Assembly: GCF_030403505.1 (NCBI RefSeq)
Contig: NZ_JAUEMJ010000011.1
Location: forward strand, 149,694 to 213,693
DNA: 64,000 nt
Reading direction: 5' to 3'
DNA from: Glycomyces tritici
GTDB lineage: Bacteria; Actinomycetota; Actinomycetes; Mycobacteriales; Micromonosporaceae
Below are positions 58,821 to 64,000 of this stretch, piece after piece (within the stretch, counting starts at the first letter, position 1; every line of letters begins with the position of its first letter). The position numbers and the translations under genes are program-made. The notes beneath the pieces are model-generated. The model did no database searches. It was not told the origin of the DNA and worked only from the letters and a program-made list of their open reading frames with translations.

Positions 58821-58870
58821 ACAAGCACCTCGCGCTCTTGGGATTCACCGTATCCAGTTCGGAGGGCTGA

Positions 58871-59773
58871 TCAACTGAATTCACACTCAAACACGTTGAC
58901 CATTTCCACGTAGCCTGGGTCTTCTTCTTCCCCCCAGCCGGATTCCGGATTTCCAAAGAACCGGTCTTGGGCGCACGACATCGAGGTCATTCGAAACGGT
59001 GTGCCCCCGTTGTCGATCGTCACCGATCCCAATTCGCCGTCGACCTCGTAGTCGACTACCAGCCGATACTCGTACGCGCCACCGGGCAATTCGTGATCCA
59101 GCGTCACCTTGACCATGACCGCCTGCTTATCGCCAGGCGCCACGTTGATGACCTGCTCCTCGAAGAATGCACGATCGGTGGGGTATCCGGATTCCTCATC
59201 GATCGTGTAGGGGCCCTGATCCGGTGCGTTCAGCAGCAGATGCATCTGGTCAATCGGATCCCCACCGCACGGAGGAGGTTCAACAAACGTGCCACCTTCG
59301 ATCGTTTCACGTTCGGAGATGATCTCGGCCCGGATGTCCTTGACGGTCACCTGCTGCGCCAGGTCGGTTTGGAGGGTGAAGAAGACACTCATGGTGCCTT
59401 CGAGGTACGCGCCCGCAGTCAGCATGGTTCCAACGAGTTCAGCGTTGTTCCGGTAGTACGGGAGGCTTTCGAGCATCACGTCAGCTTCGGCGCTCAAACT
59501 CTCGTCGAACACGAAGTTCCGGCAGTCATCGCCACCGCCGAGCTGCGTGACCGTTGCCAGCAGGACCTCCGTGTCCGCTGGCGAACTCTCACTTGAAGGT
59601 GCGGCTTCGATGGGGGTTGTCCCCGACGCCTCCGGTCGCACTTCGCCCTGCCTAAGCGCTCCGACGACGGCGGCGACCACGACAACGAGGACAAGCGCGG
59701 CCGCACTGACTACGAACACGGTAGTTCGACTCGGCATGCGCGGCTTCAACGCAGAGGCTTCGAAGGTACGCAA
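58871..59773 (-). CDS. Membrane-anchored protein with large outer domain
   Basis: 300 residues (ATG at 59773; ATG at 59737 is possible). Membrane helix at about 18-40 (TVFVVSAAALVLVVVVAAVV), a Ser/Pro-rich linker, then a soluble domain with several Cys (GGDDCRNFVF, PPPCGGDPID, SMSCAQDRFF, VFECEFS) that are probably paired outside the cell. No family recognised. With the genes at 57455 and 58422 it forms a group of unrelated envelope proteins. Confidence 0.65.
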   Translation of the reverse strand: MRTFEASALKPRMPSRTTVFVVSAAALVLVVVVAAVVGALRQGEVRPEASGTTPIEAAPSSESSPADTEVLLATVTQLGGGDDCRNFVFDESLSAEADVMLESLPYYRNNAELVGTMLTAGAYLEGTMSVFFTLQTDLAQQVTVKDIRAEIISERETIEGGTFVEPPPCGGDPIDQMHLLLNAPDQGPYTIDEESGYPTDRAFFEEQVINVAPGDKQAVMVKVTLDHELPGGAYEYRLVVDYEVDGELGSVTIDNGGTPFRMTSMSCAQDRFFGNPESGWGEEEDPGYVEMVNVFECEFS

Positions 59774-60012
59774 GACCGCTCACTTTCGTCGAAGGGACCC
59801 CTATCGTATTACGAGCCATAAACATCCGAAGTTCCTCGCTTCCGCGATCACAATCAATAATGGAACAGGCTCTGAAGCTGGTCTGGTCGACGCTCCGTGG
59901 GTCCTCGACTCACCGACTACGACAGATTCGCCCTCGATGGCGAGCGCCTTGGGCGAGCAAGGTCCCCTTTGGACCGATGGCATGCGCGTCAGAGGAACTG
60001 GAGTGGGTCGTC

Positions 60013-60306
60013 CTAGAGGGTGATGAGCACGGCCAGGGCCATGACGACCAGTGCGCCGAGCCCGCTGAAGAACCCGCCGGCCGCAGTGCTGCGGTTGGTG
60101 GCGAGGCCGGTGCGGGCCCGGTTGAGGCCGATGGCGCCGAATACGACCGCCAGTAGGCCGACTGGCCAGGTGAAGAGGTAGAGCATGGGCACCCACAGGA
60201 GCGCAAACGCGATCAACCCGAGGACGAGCGCGGTGATGCCGATGCCGTTCTCGGGGGGTCGATCGCCCTGGGGCGGAATGGGTGCGTCGGTGAAGGGGTC
60301 GAGCAT
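60013..60306 (-). CDS. DUF4190-type small membrane protein
   Basis: 97 residues: a Pro-rich cytoplasmic start (PIPPQGDRPPENGIGITALV) and two to three membrane helices with the typical VGLLAVVFGAIGLNRART signature. Function unknown; this family is common in actinomycetes. The IS701-like element begins 22 bp upstream of its start codon and must have cut it off from its own promoter. Confidence 0.8.
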   Translation of the reverse strand: MLDPFTDAPIPPQGDRPPENGIGITALVLGLIAFALLWVPMLYLFTWPVGLLAVVFGAIGLNRARTGLATNRSTAAGGFFSGLGALVVMALAVLITL

Positions 60307-60381
60307 GGCGGCGCGTCCGGATCTCTAGTACTGCTGCGACACTTGGCGTTACCGGTTGCGAGGCTTGCTCGTTCTCCAGTC

Positions 60382-61691
60382 ATGGAGAGTGTGAATCTTG
60401 CTCGCTGGAGTGCGGAGTTTGAGGACTTGATGGGCCGGATCGGGCCACGGTACGTCCGCTCGGAGCCGCGGGGCCGGGTTCGTGACTACATCGCGGGGCT
60501 ACTTTCGGGCATCGCTCGTAAGAACTCGTGGTGGCTGGCCGAGCACGCCGGGGAGGCCGGACCGGAGGGCATGCAGCGCCTGCTGCGCAAGGCCCGCTGC
60601 GACATCGACGGCATCCGCGATGACCTGGCAGGCTATGTCGCTGACCGGCTCGGCGAGTCCGACGGTGTTCTGATCCTGGACGAGACCGGGTTCGTCAAGA
60701 AGGGCCGAGCCTCGGTCGGAGTGGCCCGACAGTACTCAGGAACGGCGGGCAGAATCGAGAACTCGCAGATCGCTCTGTTCGCCGCCTACGCCTCCTCGCG
60801 TGGGCATGCCCTGGTCGACCGCGAGCTCTATCTGCCCAAAGAGTGGATCGACGACCCTGCTCGATGTGAGAGCGCGGGGGTCCGCTGAACGCGTCGCGGC
60901 GGGCACGCTCACGAAACCCCGGCCCAGACCGTGATCGAACGCGCCGAGTCGTCGGGGATGCCGTTCCGATGGGTGACCGCCGACGCGGCCTACGGATCGG
61001 CGAAGTACCTCAGAGTCTGGCTTGAGGAACGCGACCGGTTCAATGTGCTCGCGTTGCGTGGCAAGGACGACGTGGTCATCGGCTTCTCCCAGCAGCGCGC
61101 CCAGGCCGTCATCGCCGCTCTTCCCGCGAGAGCCTGGCAGCGACTCAGCGTCGGGGCCGGCTCGCATGGTCCACGCCGCTACGACTGGGCCCGGGTCCCG
61201 GTCCGTTTCCTGTGGCGGCCTGGCCGGGGCCACTGGCTCCTGGCCAGGCGCTCGATCTCGGACCCGACCCAGATCGCCTACTACATCTGCTACGGGCCCC
61301 GCCGCTCCAGCCTGACCGATCTGGCGTGGATCGCCGGGACTCGCTGGAAGGTCGAGGAGTGCTTCCAGCAGGCCAAGGACGTCTGCGGCCTTGACCAGTA
61401 CCAGGCCAGGACTTGGCGGGCTTGGCATGCGCACATCACGTTCGCGATGATCGCCCACGCTCTGCTCGCGGCCAGCCGCGCTACGAGAGCACAAAAGGGG
61501 GTGTCTCGGATCCGGGAGAGGAGGGCATTCCGTTGACCGTCCCCGAACTCCGGCGACTGTTCTACGCGCTTGTCCTTGCGCCCCAACCGGATAACGAGCG
61601 AATGCTTGCCTGGTCACGGTGGAGGCGACGAAAACAGCACCAGGCCAGAGAAAGCCACTATCGAAGGCGTCGTCTCGCGGCACTAGCATGA
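60382..61691 (+). pseudogene. IS701-family transposase with two frameshifts
   Basis: N-terminal frame to 60888: ESVNLARWSAEFEDLMGRIG, YVRSEPRGRVRDYIAGLLSG, and the first catalytic Asp in GVLILDETGFVKKG. The second frame (about 60890-61500) has FRWVTADAAYGSAKYLRVWL with the second Asp and LAWIAGTRWKVEECFQQAKD with the Glu. The third frame (to 61691) has MLAWSRWRRRKQHQARESHY. The two shifts break all long products. Programmed shifting is less likely because two are needed. Confidence 0.88.
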
Positions 61692-61697
61692 CAGCCT

Positions 61698-62324
61698 ATG
61701 GACCAGCAGACGCGAATCGCGAGGATTCGCAGCGTCGTCGACTCGGTGCCCTGGAAGAACTTCCCTGACCCACTTGGCGCCGCCGTCGATCTGAGCGAGC
61801 CCTTGCTGCGGATCGCGTTGGACCGGCGGCTCCCTCAGGAAGAGCGGTACTACTGCTCTGGACTCGTCAACCACATCTGCCTGCAGGGCACCATGAGCGA
61901 GCTAACCCTGCCGACGGTCCGCACCGTCAACCGCCTCCTTGCGATGGACTTGGCGGTCAAGCCCGACCTGCTTTATGAACTACTCGAGGTGCTCACTTCA
62001 TCCCGGACTGAACTCGAGATGACCGATCCCGAGACCGGCGAACGGGTGACCATGTGGCAAGCGGTGTTCCGTGAGCTGTACGAACACAAGGATCTCTACC
62101 TCCGCGACCTCCAGCAAACAACCCCGTCGGCAAGCCCTGCGCTGCTTGACCTGCTCTGGTTTCTCGCACCGAAGTACCCGGACATCATCGACCAGTCCAC
62201 CGCCAGGGCCGGGGCGCTTGACGGCGCCGAGCGCAAGGCCCTCGAAGCCAAGATCGAAGCGATGCGCGAAGCGGTCGACGAAGACCAGACGGATCATGAC
62301 TCCCGATACGACCTCGAACCCTAA
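61698..62324 (+). CDS. Passenger gene inside the IS element, unknown function
   Basis: 208 residues, ATG at 61698, 7 bp beyond the transposase stop. Soluble, helical: RIRSVVDSVPWKNFPDPLGA, ALDRRLPQEERYYCSGLVNH, LLYELLEVLTSSRTELEMTD, LLDLLWFLAPKYPDIIDQS. The closing part is acidic. It is not a transposase helper that I recognise. It may be cargo such as an immunity or SMI1/KNR4-like helical protein, but no family can be assigned. Enclosed by the terminal repeats, so it moves with the element. Confidence 0.7.
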   Translation: MDQQTRIARIRSVVDSVPWKNFPDPLGAAVDLSEPLLRIALDRRLPQEERYYCSGLVNHICLQGTMSELTLPTVRTVNRLLAMDLAVKPDLLYELLEVLTSSRTELEMTDPETGERVTMWQAVFRELYEHKDLYLRDLQQTTPSASPALLDLLWFLAPKYPDIIDQSTARAGALDGAERKALEAKIEAMREAVDEDQTDHDSRYDLEP

Positions 62325-62632
62325 GCCCGCAGCCGCAACTGCTGAGTCCTCAAGTCAAGTGTCGCAGCAGTACTAGAAGCCGAGGCGGCCGCGGACCGGG
62401 GCCGGGGTCGAGTTCGACGTGGCTGACGGCGTGCATCTGTGCGAGGGCGGCGCAGCCTCGATTTCGCGGAGCAAGACGGGGCTCGATTGGATCTCATCCA
62501 AGGTGAGCGAGCTCCGGTATGACTCCGAAATCTGCCGCGGCAGGCCAGGCTTTGAGGAGCCGGTAGCGATCGGGTTCATCGAGAATGAACGCGACGCTGT
62601 ACCTAAGCGATGTCCCGGAAGCTTGGGGTCGG

Positions 62633-63109
62633 TCAGTCCGCATCCGTGTCGGTGCCTCTGGCGCCGGCGGAGCGAAGGGACTGACCTAGAGATCCGGTGA
62701 GGATACGGGGGTGGCGACGCCACCACCACATGTCGTGGTCGGGCAGTTTGTGGAACTGGTCGAGTGCCAGACCATCGTCATCGATCGTCGCCGCGCGGAA
62801 GCGGTCATCGAGGGTCTTGATCTGCGGAGTCCAGCGTCGGACGACATCATCGTGCAACAGGATCCATGCCTCGTGGAGCCAGTTTCGGCAGTAGAGGTCG
62901 TTGGCGTACTCGTAGATGTCGTCGCCGTAGCCGCGTTCGACGTCGGCCACCAGGTGCGCCCACCGATTGACCCGCTCGGCAACGGTGAATGCTGTCCGCC
63001 AGCCACGCCGATGGAGCAGCTCGCCGACCTCGGCTTCGTCGAAAGTACTCACCGAGGAAGGGTCGCACGTTGATGACGCTGCGATCGAGGTGCCCGTAGG
63101 AGCCCGCAC
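62633..63109 (-). CDS. Hypothetical protein, N-terminus uncertain
   Basis: 158 residues in the open frame; the likely true part starts near FDEAEVGELLHRRGWRTAFT and has VNRWAHLVADVERGYGDDIY and NDLYCRNWLHEAWILLHDDV, rich in Trp and acidic residues. An overlapping frame upstream reads KRAGSYGHLDRSVINVRPFL, which could be its real N-terminus joined by a frameshift near 63055. No family recognised. The stretch 62377-62632 shows only a short scrap (AFILDEPDRYRLLKAWPAAA) on the minus strand. Confidence 0.5.
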   Translation of the reverse strand: MRAPTGTSIAASSTCDPSSVSTFDEAEVGELLHRRGWRTAFTVAERVNRWAHLVADVERGYGDDIYEYANDLYCRNWLHEAWILLHDDVVRRWTPQIKTLDDRFRAATIDDDGLALDQFHKLPDHDMWWWRRHPRILTGSLGQSLRSAGARGTDTDAD

Positions 63110-63182
63110 GCTTCACGATCGGGTTCAACTGGACCGGCTCGGATGCTGTTGGAACACAAGGGATCATAGGCGAGTGGCAAGT

Positions 63183-63944
63183 GTGATCAGTGCGGCGGAC
63201 GAGACGATGATCGAGCTGTTCAGCGGCCTGCCGGCCCGGCAGTTCGCCAAGCTCTTGCGGCAGTTGCGATCCGAGGGCGCCGAGCCCGCCCTCAAGGGCC
63301 GTCCCTGGGGACTTGCCTTCGAAGACCGGGTCCTGCTGGTCGCCGCGTACTGGCGCACCAACCTGACCATGCGCCAGCTCGCGGCGCTGTTCGGGACTTC
63401 AAAGTCCGCCGCGGATCGGATCATCGACGACCTGGCACCGAAACTCGCGCTTCGGCCCCGACAGCGCTTCGCGCCCGAGACCGTCCTCATCGTTGACGGC
63501 ACCCTGGTCCCCACCAGGGACCACGCCGTAGCGGCTAAGTCGAAGAACTACCGATACTCCACGAACCATCAGGTCGTGATTCACGCCGACACCCAGCTCG
63601 TGGTCACCGTCGGGACGCCGCTACCGGGTAACCGGAACGACTCGATCGCCTTCGCCGCTTCCGGTATCGACCACGCCACGCGCACCGCGACCGTGATCGC
63701 TGATGGCGGCTACCCGGGAACCAGGGCGGTCATTCCGCACCGGCGCAAATCCAAGGACGAACCACTGGTCGGGTGGAAGGAAGAGCACAACGCGTCGCAC
63801 CGGCATGTCCGCGCCCGGATCGAGCACACGTTCGCGAAGTTGAAAGTCTGGAAAGTCCTGCGCGACTGCCGCCTCCGTGGCGAGGGCTCCGCCGAGGCAA
63901 TGGCCGGCATCGCCCGCCTCCACAACCTCACCCTTACAGGCTGA
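63183..63944 (+). CDS. IS5-type (DDE_4) transposase, intact
   Basis: 253 residues from a GTG at 63183 (GTG at 63174 possible). Helix-turn-helix front (PARQFAKLLRQLRSEGAEPA, LLVAAYWRTNLTMRQLAALF, GTSKSAADRIIDDLAPKLAL), then the DDE domain: Asp in LIVDGTLVPTRD, Asp in TVIADGGYPGTRAV, and ARIEHTFAKLKVWKVLRDCR with the Glu. It cuts and pastes its element. I could not find clear inverted repeats at both ends inside the window. Different subgroup from the remnants at 28.8 and 55.2 kb. Confidence 0.9.
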   Translation: MISAADETMIELFSGLPARQFAKLLRQLRSEGAEPALKGRPWGLAFEDRVLLVAAYWRTNLTMRQLAALFGTSKSAADRIIDDLAPKLALRPRQRFAPETVLIVDGTLVPTRDHAVAAKSKNYRYSTNHQVVIHADTQLVVTVGTPLPGNRNDSIAFAASGIDHATRTATVIADGGYPGTRAVIPHRRKSKDEPLVGWKEEHNASHRHVRARIEHTFAKLKVWKVLRDCRLRGEGSAEAMAGIARLHNLTLTG

Positions 63945-64000
63945 CACCCGCGAAACCGCCGCGCCTGGGCGCACCCACGAGCAACTAACGGGACATCGCT

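Larger units (their letters stand above)
60329..62372 (+). mobile_element. IS701-like insertion sequence with passenger gene
   Basis: Terminal inverted repeats TACTGCTGCGACACTTG at 60329-60345 and its complement at 62356-62372, 17 bp, perfect. CTAG on both sides (60325-60328, 62373-62376) is a target duplication of the YTAR type known for IS701 elements. Length 2044 bp. It holds a frameshifted transposase and, 7 bp after it, a complete second gene on the same strand. The perfect ends and target duplication suggest recent insertion. Confidence 0.9.

Noticed and set aside
60382..61691. Programmed frameshifting in the IS701 transposase
   Set aside because: Two shifts are needed and no slippery A/T run is seen at the first; decay is simpler.

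Overview
The window is GC-rich and has the codon use, GTG/TTG starts, Tat-like and Ala-rich signal peptides and regulator types (SARP, GC-rich TetR sites) of an actinomycete. A filamentous soil genus near Glycomyces/Stackebrandtia fits, but the sequence alone cannot prove it. No rRNA, CRISPR array or intact tRNA is present. About half of the right and middle of the window is accessory DNA with many broken genes.

Layout. 1-5.9 kb: a secreted modular GH5 cellulase (minus, cut by the window edge) diverges from a LacZ-type beta-galactosidase, followed by a permease scrap. 5.9-12.5 kb: a dormancy/low-oxygen type cluster with three universal stress proteins, two paralogous pyridoxamine-phosphate-oxidase-fold proteins, a flavodoxin and pyruvate phosphate dikinase. 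12.6-19 kb: two proteins with a peptidase-inhibitor-I36-like domain, a DHA2-type MFS pump with its divergent TetR regulator and operator, and a thiol-activated-cytolysin-family protein that lacks the membrane-binding domain 4 and any signal peptide. 19-31 kb: a Tat-exported M20 amidohydrolase, a UGT-type glycosyltransferase, an FMN reductase, a TetR regulator with matching operators in front of itself and of a membrane-anchored esterase, small secreted proteins, and remnants of an integrase, IS elements, a LysR regulator and an oxidoreductase.

31-46 kb is the centre of interest. About 15 kb lies between two imperfect ~130-bp direct repeats, each holding the 3' part of a tRNA-Leu(GAG) gene plus its terminator, the usual footprint of tyrosine-recombinase islands. 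Inside is a biosynthetic cluster: two 33/34-residue class III lanthipeptide precursors (leader LALQEL, shared TGPIELN, conserved S22-S25-C26-S30-C31), a LanKC synthetase, an MFS exporter, a PCMT-type and a class I methyltransferase, a SARP regulator, an M16 peptidase-like protein without the zinc motif, and a complete acyl-activation branch (fatty-acyl-AMP ligase, free-standing carrier protein, condensation-domain-like protein, second AMP-ligase). The simplest reading is an acylated (lipolanthine-like) class III lanthipeptide made with a stand-alone FAAL/carrier/condensation-like set; this is inference.

46-60 kb looks like a defence or conflict region: a HEPN-like protein, a 1255-residue protein with an N-terminal nuclease-like motif and long helical repeats, a second helical-repeat protein, several membrane-anchored proteins of unknown function and decayed genes. 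60-64 kb holds a 2.04-kb IS701-like element with 17-bp inverted repeats, a CTAG target duplication, a frameshifted transposase and a passenger gene, and an intact IS5-type transposase at the right edge.
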